Source: Zanthoxylum bungeanum (lineage: Eukaryota > Streptophyta > Magnoliopsida > Sapindales > Rutaceae). Taken from it: DNA of 64,000 bases. The position numbers and the translations under genes were made by a program. The stretch's first letter is position 1. Each line of letters begins with the position of its first letter. The stretch is from contig SKCR01047753.1 of the NCBI GenBank assembly GCA_019454045.1, forward strand, positions 124,001 to 188,000, given 5' to 3'. The notes under the pieces are model-generated. The model did not search any database and was not told the origin of the DNA. It worked only from the letters and a program-made list of their open reading frames with translations. Below, piece after piece: positions 45,903-56,908 of the stretch.

Positions 45903-46345
45903 TCTTTAACGTCCAATCTTTTTTCGACGTTAATAAATCATTTAGCATCAATTCCATGATTCGACGCAAAAGGTTAAACTTTTAGCATCGCAAAATTTGT
46001 TCGACATTAAAGGGTCAATTCTTTAATGTTGAAACTATAATTCGATGCAAAAGATTAAACATTTAGCGTCAAATTCTAAAATCGACATTAAAAGTCGTAC
46101 CTTTAATGTCGATATTACTTTCGACGCTAAAGGTTTCTGATAACATCACCGACAACCCATTTACCTTTAGCGTCAAAATATATATTCAACGCTAAAAGTT
46201 TAACCTTTGGAGTCGAATTCAAATATAGACACTAAAAGTCGTACATTTAGCGTCGTAAATATTGTCGACGTTAAATGTTTCTGACCACTCCCACCGACAA
46301 TCATTTTACCTTTAGCATCGAAAATTAATTCGACGCTAAAAGGTT
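45903..46345. repeat. E10 left subterminal repeats
   Basis: About eighteen copies in both orientations of a 10-12 base motif, TTTAGCGTCGAA / TTCGACGCTAAA, with variants such as TTTAACGTC and TTCGACATTAAA. In En/Spm such motifs are the binding sites for the TNPA protein. Confidence 0.85.
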
Positions 46346-46837
46346 ATTAAAATCCCAGAGGCAGCAACACTTCATCCCCCTTTGCTCTTTCTCTCCTCTC
46401 CAAATTGCACTCACAATTTTCTTACAAATTTTCAACAAAACTCTAATTTTAATAAGGTAATTTTTATTACATCTCTCTTTATTTTTCCTTCTATTTGAAT
46501 CACTCTCACTTAATTAATTTAAGTTTAATCTTTCTCAAAAATTAGGTTTTTAATTTCTTATAATTATATTTATTATATACATTGTGTTAGTTAGTTAGTT
46601 AATTTTTTATTAATTGATTATGATGCATATATGTGAGTAAGATTAGATATTATTTTATTATATAAAAATAAAAATATAATTATTTTTAATATCTAATAAT
46701 TTTGAAAATAAAAATAATATCTAATAATTATATTTTTTTATCTTTATTATTAAATAAATAATTAATGAATTTGTGATGTTGATGAGTTTAATATAATGTT
46801 TAATCATTATATTTTTATATGTAGATATTTGGCTGAA

Positions 46838-47350
46838 ATGGATAGAAATTGGATGAGTTCGGTGGATAGATTGAGTGTTGAATATCATAATAGAGTTTAT
46901 GAGTTCATGGAATCGGCAATGCAACTTATTGATGCAGAAGATCGTGTTTGGTGTCCATGTATAAATTGTTTGAATAGGAAAAGGAAACGGTTTGATGAAG
47001 ATGAGAATCATTTATACATGCCTGGAATATCACTAACATACCGTATGTGGATTTATCATGGTGAGCACTATAATTCTCAGTCACGGTTTATTGATTCCGG
47101 TGAAGGGAGTAGTAGTTACATTCAACCTGCAAACGATGAGATAACTGATACTTTATGCGACTTACAAGGTCCAGAAGTCGGTTATAGTGTTGGCGGTGAC
47201 ATACCAGTGTTAGATGGAAATGATCAAAATTTATTTAGTCAACTACTTGAGGAGCCACCACTAAAAATACAATTTGAAGGTGCTGGGATGGCGATCTTGA
47301 ATTTCATTGTTAAACTATTACACATTAAAGGGATGAACATAATGAAAATT
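46838..47350 (+). pseudogene. E10 TNPD: transposase-associated N-terminal region
   Basis: Starts at ATG 46838. MDRNWMSSVDRLSVEYHNRV, then WCPCINCLNRKR and HLYMPGISLTYRMWIYHGE, form the transposase-associated domain at the N-terminus of TNP2-type CACTA transposases. The CPCxxC cysteines and the final H are kept. About 170 residues are open up to a LLHIKGMN segment. The next TNP2 part would be the catalytic Transposase_21 domain, but the reading runs into E11 LTR sequence at 47351. A fragment of the later part survives at 54527. Confidence 0.85.
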
Positions 47351-47727
47351 GACTAACTGACCCGTGTTAGTAAATCTCGATATACGACATGTACTAGTCT
47401 CAACGGATTTGACTAACTGACCCATGTTAGTAAATCTTGACCAGAAACTATATTTGATAATATACATTTAGCAGTGACACTTCCCAATGTCAATTACAAA
47501 CTAACTTTTAACTGTGTACTACATTATATATTATCGAGCCTTTGTCTAATATATACATATCACTAAACCACATTTAGTTTCAATCTAATAGTAATTAGAT
47601 CGAATATGTATATAAAAACAAGAGGTGTAACCACTAAGAAAGTAATATCATGGAAAAATGGATGTTCGTATTCATGAATCAAACATAAATACGGTCCGGA
47701 TTGACGCTCTGAGCACCAACCCCAACA
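47351..47727 (-). mobile_element. E11 3' LTR fragment with copied 24-base segment at the break
   Basis: 47375-47727 matches 54172-54524. The 24 bases before it (47351-47374, GACTAACTGACCCGTGTTAG then TAAA) duplicate 47411-47434 with one difference. The intact LTR lacks this extra copy. Confidence 0.85.
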
Positions 47728-47743
47728 ATTTCTCCCACTTACT
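47728..47743 (-). other. E11 polypurine tract
   Basis: Minus strand AGTAAGTGGGAGAAAT just before LTR start TGTTGG. Identical to the tract of E8 at 40473-40488. Confidence 0.85.
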
Positions 47744-50700
47744 CTAGTTCCAATCCACGGTATCATATGCACATCTCAATGTGTATCGTATACTCATGGC
47801 TCTCAAAAGCTCACCTAGCACTTAAGAGGTAGGCAACAAGAAGTAAATCCGCTATAACATATTGAGTTTGTCAAACAAACTCCATTTTTTTCCTATAGCC
47901 AGCATCATTCATATTTTATAGAATCTAAATTATACATTAAGATGACTCTGATGCTACATCAGTATTGTGTACAGCTACTGAGGTGTCAAGTATTTAGGAT
48001 CAATCCAAAACTATGATGACAATGCAAGCACAATAGCAATACAAAACTTCTAATTTATCAGGTCACTATGCAACTTCATAAGTTGCATCTAATTCCACTC
48101 ATAAATTAGAATCCTCTGTGACACTACCACTGCATCTTTTGTGATATGACGTAGACTGTCTAACGTCATAATTAGTCTCAAAACTAATATGACCCTAATG
48201 GTTGCAGACTGTATTCTCCATGAATTAGAAACTCGTTCTTAATATCTCAAAGATCACAAAGAACGTGTTTCAAGATCCATCATATGGTCTATATGATATC
48301 AAAATAACTCGTAACAACAATTACGATAAAATCGATATCTTTAATCGCACATAATAAAGCATTCATTATGTCATCATAAAATGATACATAAGATTGATTA
48401 GACATTCTAATCAATATCTCTTTCGAAAAAAGGAATCATCCTTTACGAAAGATGAACATTATATACAAGACACCCATTAATTATCAAACAGTTATACTAA
48501 ATGTCATACAATAGCCTAGTTATGTCCTTTATTAGATCATATCTAATGCACGAATACTAGGAGTATCTCACAAGTCTCTTGGTTTTATATCTTATATAAA
48601 ACTTTATATCGTATATAACAGAGACTACTCTCACTACTTTCACGGAGTAAATAAGACTTAGGTAAACGTTTTACCTTACAAACATCTCATTATTACTATA
48701 ATCATGATAATGTTGTTATGATATATAACACTAGAAAGTAATTTGTACGCTCTCACTAACCCTTCAAACACATATGTATTCTCTATATTTGACAAGATCA
48801 GACAATCTGACTTATGTCAAAAATAGAAAACACGAATTTCCAGAAGACGTATCCGAGTCTACAATAGGCTCTATAAGCTAGCACACTAAACTACGATCTC
48901 AGCAGAATACAAACTCTAGGGCCATTCCAGAACGAACTATTCAAGCAAAGAAATCACAACTGATCTCTTATCTGAATAAGTCATTCAAAAACGCCACTCT
49001 GAATTCTTTAGCTAAAATGTATAGTTTAATATCAACATTAACCAATATATCTTTAATTGTTCAATTAGCGTGACTAGAGATAAGTTTTCTCAGAATCTAC
49101 AATAAATTGCTGAGTATAACTTTTCTCACTATCATACTGTAAAGGTCAAACCTTTAATAAGCTCACACTGCTTTCGCTGCGCAAACAACTAGCACATATC
49201 ATGAACTAATTCATAATGAAAGCTTAATCAAGTTCAAAACTTGATCGTAGTAAGCTATGAACAATCTTAGATCTATGGTTCAATGGTGAACTTCCAGAAT
49301 CGATATCAAATATCGCTTCCATTATAAGTTATAGGATAATTTTCTTCGGTAAGAAAACAACAGAACCATTAAGTATCAAATACTCGTAAATGATTCTGAT
49401 ATCCTATTAGACTTATATAGAAGATGTATAAGGGTTGTTTCATCTTATTAATTTCGTAGTTCCAATTATAGTATATCATTCTCACATTTGGCTTCAATAA
49501 GTCAAGTCTTTTCTACAATTGTTAACATCCAATGTTACAAACCAAGTAATAAAACAATTTTATTACTTAGGATCGTAGGAAAGATATTATATCAAGTAGA
49601 ATACAATATTCTATTAAACAGAATAAACGACAAACTTTTACTTATACCTCTGAGGTGTAAGTAATTTCCATTATATAACTATTATATAAAAGAAAGATTC
49701 AAATCTCAAACTTTTCAAGATTCAGATTTTCTACTTATACATATCATATATGTAACTGTAGAAATTAATGGAACATTAATTAAAGAGATGGATTAGTGTT
49801 ACTGGAGCATAACCCCAAGAGTATTGAAAACTAATTCGGTAACACTCAATATCAATGAATCAAATCATATAAGATTCAATTACTCCCACTGACCAATTCG
49901 ATCAAGATGGAATCATGGAAGAATTATATTGAGTAAGAATCATATTCACTGAATAACCTTAGAACTAATTGCTTTAAATTCATACGTTTGATCGTATAAA
50001 AAATCTTTGAACAGTTCAAATACATGTAATGAATTTTGAGGATAGAGTTCTCTAAAAACTTTAGATTGAATATATATGAACAAGTCAAAAATGTTCAATC
50101 TACGTTTCATCAGAACAGATTGAAAGTTCTTGATCATTTCAAGATGTTCAATATGTGTTCTTTCAGAAACACGTAATTAAGTTATGACAATTCATAAACT
50201 AAGTTACGAAGTAAAGAACACTACTACTTAAGTAATTACAATTTATTAAACAACATACATCCATTGTATCAGTTAAATAAATCTGGTGGTCCAATGACAA
50301 TCATTGGTTAAACGAGATCTTAATCACCTTCCCGAATACAATATTCGTTAAATGGATAAGGATATGTTGTGTGATCTCGTATCAAACCATCCTTTACCAT
50401 ACAGAATAAGCATTTAAGTGATAAAATCTCATAAAACACTGTTCTAAATTATTTACTTTACCAAATAATTTTTCTTAATGTTTATCTCTACGTCAATGAC
50501 ACTACTAGTTATATTTAAAATATATAACAACTGTTTATAAAGAACAAGTAACTATCCAATAGTCGTAAGTTCCGATATCAAATATCAAAACAATCGTTAA
50601 CTAATATTTTAAATAACTAGACGGGAGATCTGGTATCCAATACCTATAGTTGTAGTATTGTGAAAATCGATATTTTCTATACACAACTATATGTATCTCT

Positions 50701-51883
50701 TTTCTTTAGCTTTACTATTTGCATTCAACTATTCACAACAATTGAAAATAATTTATTAGCAAATGTATGTCATACACATTGCCTTTAAAGGTAATTAAAG
50801 CTAAGAAACGTCATTACTAGATAAACAAATACCTAATGAGGCTTTCTTAATGCCAGTCAAGAATCTCGAGACATGAACTAATTCAAGTCAATTCTTATTG
50901 CATAAGAAACTATTCTCTCTAAAGTATTATATTCCTAAAAGGGATATCTATCTAGATTATCTATCATGACTTAGAAACTAAGTCATTAACCATCTTGATT
51001 TTTGAGAAAATCGGAACAACAGTTCCCGATGGCTTTAGACCAATCTAAAAATATCCTAGTCTAATAGTATCTAGAACCTATTCTAGAATAACTGCAACCA
51101 AGATTCAAGTCAGATAACATATCAAAATATGTGTGCAGTAAATAAAAGTTTAATTCTATATAAACAATAGAATAAGGAAACAAACAAGCGGCAATTTCCA
51201 TAATAATACACACTGCCTAAGTTATGGAATATTTTAAACTTAGCAGTGTCTTCCACTATTTTACGTAATACCGTAATCCCCAACGGAAAAATAAGAATTC
51301 AATAATTAAATCGAATTCCATAATGGGAAGTGGACCCTATGAATATATTTCGACTCACAGCAGAGGCACGGTCTCGTCTACGTATATTCACAGGTAGACA
51401 ACTCATTTGTCAATCACTCAATAGTGACTCCGAGGTTCCGGTCCTGGTCGTTTCACGTTGTCGCTGCTAAGGCAGGCCCACAAGGAGACATACAAAGGTT
51501 AAACTCGTCAATGATAAACTCAAGCTACTTGCGTAACCCTGACAGCTAGGGCACGTTCAGGATTCCGCTTTCACTTGAATTTATCTAGTATCTATATACA
51601 TCCGGCATAAATAAATCTCTATCGGCTACACCCTCACAGCAGAGGCACGGTCTCGGTGTAGTCACAGAAAAATATTTATAAACCGTATTGACAAGACGGA
51701 TCAAGAAACAAGTATTCAAAATACCAGTTACTTTAAAACCTTATTAAGTGGGGATATTCCATAAAGTGTCATACACTTTAAATTTAATCAAATTAAAAGA
51801 AAATCATGCATGTATCAAGTAAAGACAAGAAAAACATTAGATTTTAAAGGGCTAATCAAATCGGGGTGTCCAGAATCAGACTC
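47744..51883 (-). other. E11 internal region, no recognisable coding
   Basis: AT-rich with only short frames (for example 49946-50137, 63 residues, no motif). No integrase, RT or RNase H signature was found on either strand. Near the PBS end, the 23-base segment CTCACAGCAGAGGCACGGTC+TCG occurs twice, at 51354-51376 and 51633-51655. Confidence 0.5.
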
Positions 51884-51895
51884 GCTCTGATACCA
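51884..51895 (-). other. E11 primer-binding site, initiator-Met type
   Basis: Minus strand TGGTATCAGAGC, three bases after the LTR end CCCCAACA. Confidence 0.9.
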
Positions 51896-51898
51896 TTT

Positions 51899-54524
51899 TG
51901 TTGGGGTTTTAAGGGGAATATCGGTAACGCAGCGGAATCACGGAAAATCAAAAATTTTCCTATTTCAAAACTTTTTCTCGGATCAATCAAATAAACTTAT
52001 TTATTTAATTATCCAATTATAAAATTCTGAAAAATTACACAAGAGATCAAATTTCTTGGTAATTACCGAATTGCCCCAAAACTTTGTAAATTGATTATTT
52101 TAGTCCAAAAGTTGTCAAATACAATTTTGGATGATTCTAAATCATTTCTAAAATATTTTTCAACACATCTAATGCATCAAAATCAGATTTCACACAAATC
52201 CCCAATTTTTGAGCAATTGTCGTGAGCACCCCAAAATTTTCAATTAATTACAATTTGGTCCCTTTAGTTCAAAACATGCCAAGATCAAATCCAATCAACC
52301 TAAAATTTTACATGCATCATATTCATACAATAATACATCACATATATGAAAATCCCAAAATTTGGAGTGGGTTATGAACCCTAGTTTTCCAATTTCATCA
52401 AATTGTCCAATTTCACCAAATTTACAAAATCCAACACTTTAATCCATTCAATACTTCACCAATCAAGCCTCACCACTTTTAAAAAACTCTATAACAATTC
52501 TAGGTCACCAAGGAGTGGCTTACTCACTCTGGAATGGCAACTTTGATTTTCTAAAATCAAAAGTAAAGCTTTGAAACCATTTCAAGCTTACTTACATGCA
52601 TCAATCTTTCATTCAATTTCACAACCTTATAAACACAAACTATAAGAGTAGAGATAACATCAAAGCATCACAAAATGAATCTAAGCATGTTAGAAACATA
52701 TTTTCATGTTGAAGACATTAAAGAAAGACTTACAAAAATAAGCTTTTTCAAGCCTTTCTCTTTGAACTTCAAGCTTTGCTCTCACTCTCTTTTATGTTAT
52801 TTGGTCTCAAATGAACTTCTTAACCTAAAATGAAATGAAACAATTTATACTTCACCCAAAAGAGCCTTGGCCGAAATTGGTGGAAGAAATATCTAGATAT
52901 TTTATTTTTGTTTCAGTTAAAGCCAACTTCCAACTGTTTTAGAAATCATTAACACTTTAATGTAATTCAATAAGTCAACAATCAAACATGAAAAACCAAA
53001 AACACATAAAAAAAGAAGGATTAACTCAAAAAAAAAACAGATATAACACTTATATTCAATTTATTAATGTTGGCCGAAAATTATAAATAAAAAGAAAAAT
53101 GATATTTTCAATTTTAACAATTAAAACAAATATCCAAGGAAGTCAAATTCAATTTGACAACCTTTTTCTTTAATGTAAAGTCAAACATTTATACTTATAA
53201 TCATTTCCTAACTTTATCATTTGTGAGATATTTATATTTTAATTATATTAATCATTTAACAATTAAATAATTAATTAAATACAAATATCTCAAATATATG
53301 TATTATATTTACTTTAAATATCTCAAATACATATATTAATGATATATGTCAAATACCTTTATTTGAAATTTATTAATGTGTATTTAATAATATCATATAT
53401 TAAATATAAATACACATTAATTAGGAAATTATGGTTCGGCCCGTTTGCATGTATTTTTCGTTTAACAATTAAACGATTTATAAATAATCACTATTATTCA
53501 TAAGAGTTTCCCTAGTGCTCTATGAGTATATTTCATTAGTGAGACTCTCTAGATTCAGATATATCCGTCACAAAATCCAATTTCGTGTCCATAATTTACC
53601 CACCCATAAATTATGACGATCACATATAAACTAGCTGAATCATACATGTTGAGGTTATTGCATACGTATAATCCCTCCGTCACAGGTATCCGGATAATCC
53701 TGAAGATATAGATGTAATCGTCAAATCTCTATAGGTATTATCTCGTCGACGTTTCTATTAGCAATCTATAAATAACATTCGAAACTCATTCTGAAGTTTA
53801 CTATGGCCATAGATTTAACTGATTGCTAATCACATTGGACTACCTATGCTCTGTACACACAGAACTGACGGATTCTATCTTGATACACACAGGATATCCT
53901 GAGGATCGGTCCACACCCAACGAACAAGTGGAGGTCTGATCTAAATAGATCGGTGACGTTACTGCCATCTAAGTATGGAGGATGTCTCATACATCCACAG
54001 TGGTATCTCAAGTCAAATGACCAATATGCTACTCAACCCGAGAAGATTCTTATTGACGTTAGTGAACCATCCATTAAGAATCTTCGCTGAGTTGTTCAAT
54101 GTTTATCCACTATAAACACCTACACGTCTCCCAAGACTCATGGTTCATTGGGATAAACCATCGGACCAAGTCTCGATATACGACATGTACTGGTCTCAAC
54201 GGATTTGACTAACCGACCCGTGTTAGTAAATCTTGACCAGGAACTATATTTGATAATATACATTTACCAGTGACACTTCCCAATGTCAATTACAAACTAA
54301 CTTTGTAACTGTGTACTGCATTATATATTATCGGGCCTTTGTCTAATATATACATATCACTAAACCACATTTAGTTTCAATCTAATAGTAATTAGATCGA
54401 ATACGTATATAAAAACAAGAGGTGTAACCACTAAGAAAGTAATATCATGGAAAAAAAGATGTTCGTATTCATGAATCAGACATAAATATGGTCCGGATTG
54501 GCGCTCTGATCACCAACCCCAACA
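51899..54524 (-). mobile_element. E11 5' LTR
   Basis: 2626 bp. On the plus strand it runs from TGTTGGGGTTTTAAGG to CACCAACCCCAACA. It aligns in reverse with the E8 LTR at 40489-42930, for example ATACGACATGTACTGGT and CCCTAGTGCTCTA. Confidence 0.9.
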
Positions 54525-54526
54525 AT

Positions 54527-54740
54527 ATCGGGTTAGGCCTCGCCTCTGATGGTTTTAACCCATTTGGGAATATGTACAACTCGTACAGCATGTGACCCGT
54601 AATTGTTATTCCATATCACTTACCTCCATGGAAATACCGTTCATATTTATGTCATTATTTATCCTTGGTTCACGTTCCCCTAGTGAAGATATGAACATTT
54701 ACTTGAGACCATTAATCGATGAGTTACATACATTATGGAC
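54527..54740 (+). pseudogene. E10 TNPD: internal Transposase_21 fragment
   Basis: Reading from 54529 gives GLGLASDGFNPFGNMYNSYS then M, a stop where TNP2 has W, then PVIVIPYHLPPWKYRS. This matches the highly conserved LGLASDGFNPFGxMSxSYSxWPVxLxPYNLPPW segment of CACTA transposases. Further shifted remnants include VHVPL and a DH.SMSYIHYG stretch. The part between 47350 and this fragment, and everything after it, is missing. Confidence 0.85.
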
Positions 54741-54786
54741 TATTATTATATAGATATATTAAACCTCATGGTGACGATGATGGTTA

Positions 54787-54810
54787 ATTATTATTATTAT
54801 TATTATTATT
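54787..54810. repeat. (TTA)n microsatellite
   Basis: About eight ATT/TTA units just before the internal subterminal block. Confidence 0.9.
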
Positions 54811-54822
54811 CATTTAACTTTA

Positions 54823-54985
54823 TTGTCGAATATAACGCTAAAAGTTAATCTTTAGCGTCGATTATATATTCGACCTTAAAAGTTTAAAAAATTAAATTTC
54901 CCTGAAATATTTCCCTAAATTTTATGAACTGCCAAAGTTTTAGTGTCGAGTTATTCGATGCTAAAACGTTAATGTTTCGAGGCCA
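54823..54985. repeat. Internal block of CACTA subterminal repeats
   Basis: GTCGAATATAACGCTAAAAG, TCTTTAGCGTCGATTATATA, TTTTAGTGTCGAGTTATTCG and ATGCTAAAACG motifs, like those at 45903-46345. Also as there, the block is followed by a TTTTAAAATCCC stretch and a C/T-rich CTTCTCACTCACTCTC leader. No TIR adjoins it. Confidence 0.8.
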
Positions 54986-55650
54986 ACGGCTTTTTAAAAT
55001 CCCCAAATCGTTTGCCCTTCTCACTCACTCTCTGCTTCTGTTTTCTTCTCTTTTCGGTTCTCCCTTCTCTCTGAGATTCTGATACGTGTTTAATTTATTG
55101 TTTATGGCTGAAATTTATTTGTGTGTTATTTTTCTTCTGCTTTCTTGTTGATATTGGAAGTGTTGGTCGTGTGTGGGTGCGTTATTTTTGTGCTTCTCCA
55201 AGTATATTCCAAGTCGTGTGTTGGCCGTGTTTGGGTGTGTTAATATCCATTTCAAAAATTTAGGATTAGCTTTGATATATGATATTACCATGAAATAGGC
55301 TTTAGATGTGTTGGCATACGTTTATAGTAATTTGAGTTGAATATCTCCAAAGGTGATAATATAGTCGGCGGTCGAATTTACATTGTAAAACTAGGGGGTT
55401 GTTTTTGTATTTTAGATGATGTTTGATGATGGTCCAAACTTAAAATGATGTTTTAGCGTAATCCTAACTTGAGTTGAATTGAAATTCTTAAGATTGCAAT
55501 TTTGGTTGCTTTGGTCGAAACATGTATATAGGGGGAGATTGATTTTTGTCTTGATGATGTTATTTATGATGTTGATGATGTTGTATGGATGTGTGGTCAT
55601 ATGATAGTGGCTATAGTATGCTATGTGTGTGTGTTGAATGCATGGTTGAA

Positions 55651-55737
55651 TGTATAGATTTTATGAAACAACGACAATTGTTGCTGCTGTTTTGCAAACA
55701 ACGACAATTATTGCTGATGTTTCATAAAATCTATACA
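55651..55737. repeat. 20-bp perfect inverted repeat
   Basis: TGTATAGATTTTATGAAACA at 55651-55670 is the exact reverse complement of 55718-55737. The 47-base loop holds two copies of ACAACGACAATT.TTGCTG.TG. Confidence 0.95.
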
Positions 55738-55760
55738 TTAAACTCTATAAATTTTTACAA

Positions 55761-55835
55761 TGTTGCTGCTGTTTTGTAACAGCAGCAGCAATGCTGCTGC
55801 TATTAACAGCAGCAGGCTTGCTGCTGCTGTAGCAG
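55761..55835. repeat. CAG/CTG trinucleotide cluster with palindromes
   Basis: AACAGCAGCAGCAATGCTGCTGCT followed by AACAGCAGCAGGCTTGCTGC+TGCTG. Two adjoining fold-backs of CAG on one arm and CTG on the other. Confidence 0.9.
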
Positions 55836-55878
55836 CTTGTTTTGAGATGAAAATTTACATAGGCTTATTTTGATATCA

Positions 55879-56907
55879 GATGATGGAGAAAGACAAATCA
55901 GACAACATTCTTCATTGTTTACCAATGCCATTGGTGCTACTGCTCGGTTTGAAGCTCCCCAAAACTACGTTTCTTGGAGAAAGATCTTGTGGGAGATGAA
56001 AATCAACCAGCTTTTCCCGACGCTACATATGAGTAAACTTACAGTATTGAGTATTCGTTATTTTCCGTTATCTTTAAATTAATATTTTAAATTTAATTTC
56101 TACTTGGTTGCTATTCCTGCAGGAGTGGTTCGATATGGACCTGAATAAATCAAACGTCCAGAAGTATCTCGACCACCACATGGGAAAGAGTTATAAGGAT
56201 TTTAGGATAAAAGTCTTGAAACTGATATTCGACAAACATGTGGCTTTGGATGCTCCACAACACAAGCCTGATTATATAAAGGAGCAAGGCTAGAAATTCT
56301 TGTGTGAGCTTTGGTCGAGCGAGAAACAGAAGGCAATTTTTAAAATAATACGAAATAGATAATTCTCCCCATTTTTCTAACTTAGAATGTCGTTAAATGC
56401 AAAATAAATGTCACTCAAATGCAAAGAATTGTAGTCACATGCGTTTCAACCATCGTAGAGGCTCCAAACCATTTTTCTAACACCGTGCCGAATATTCTGA
56501 GGTAAATATATCCTAAACAGTTTTTTGACATTTCATTAATTTTACTAATGTCTAATAATTAGTTTATGTTTTTTAGTAGAGTAGCACAAGTGAGGTGCAG
56601 TTATTTACGGAGTTTTTTCGAGTGAAACACTACAATAAGAAGAAAAAATGGATCAATGACGAAGCCTAACGCTGCTACATAAGTTTAAGTATTTAAAATA
56701 AATTAAATATATTAAATTTAATTTTTCTTTTCAAGTTCGAATATTAACTTAATTTTTTTTCTTAAACAGAACGAAATGGTGGAGGTCCAGTAACAAACTC
56801 AGGAGACAGGGTAAGACCTTTTACCAGATGAGCAGTTGTCACAATTGGTTTTCAAGAACTAGACAGCGTACAACGTCAGACTTGGCACTCGTAAGAATCC
56901 GACGTCA
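55879..56907 (+). pseudogene. E10 TNPA-like gene, 5' and middle part
   Basis: 55870-56030 encodes an N-terminal stretch (FEAPQNYVSWRKILWEM). After a putative intron with acceptor CCTGCAG at 56122, EWFDMDLNKSNVQKYLDHHM then GKSYKDFRIKVLK match the TNPA / Ptta-En-Spm plant transposase pattern (A-x-K-D-[WF]-R-x-K-L). A stop follows KEQG, but homology continues (LCELWSSEKQK). Later pieces are HYNKKKKWINDEA at about 56627 and a LGTRKNPTS segment at 56878-56908, where E12 interrupts. TNPA binds the subterminal motifs; this copy is dead. Confidence 0.75.
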
Positions 56908-56908
56908 T

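Larger units (their letters stand above)
47351..54524 (-). mobile_element. E11: copia-type element, minus strand, truncated 3' LTR
   Basis: 5' LTR 51899-54524, initiator-Met PBS at 51884-51895, internal 47728-51898, PPT, and only about 350 bases of 3' LTR (47375-47727). The LTR begins TGTTGGGGTTGGTG and ends CCCCAACA on the minus strand. The missing 3' LTR part, and the TNPD region that should follow 47350, were lost in one deletion. No pol domain was recognised, so it is either very decayed or non-autonomous. Same family as E8. Confidence 0.85.

Noticed and set aside
46796..47356. An intact host zinc-finger gene
   Set aside because: The sequence matches the TNP2 N-terminal domain, sits between CACTA subterminal repeats and is cut by an LTR fragment.
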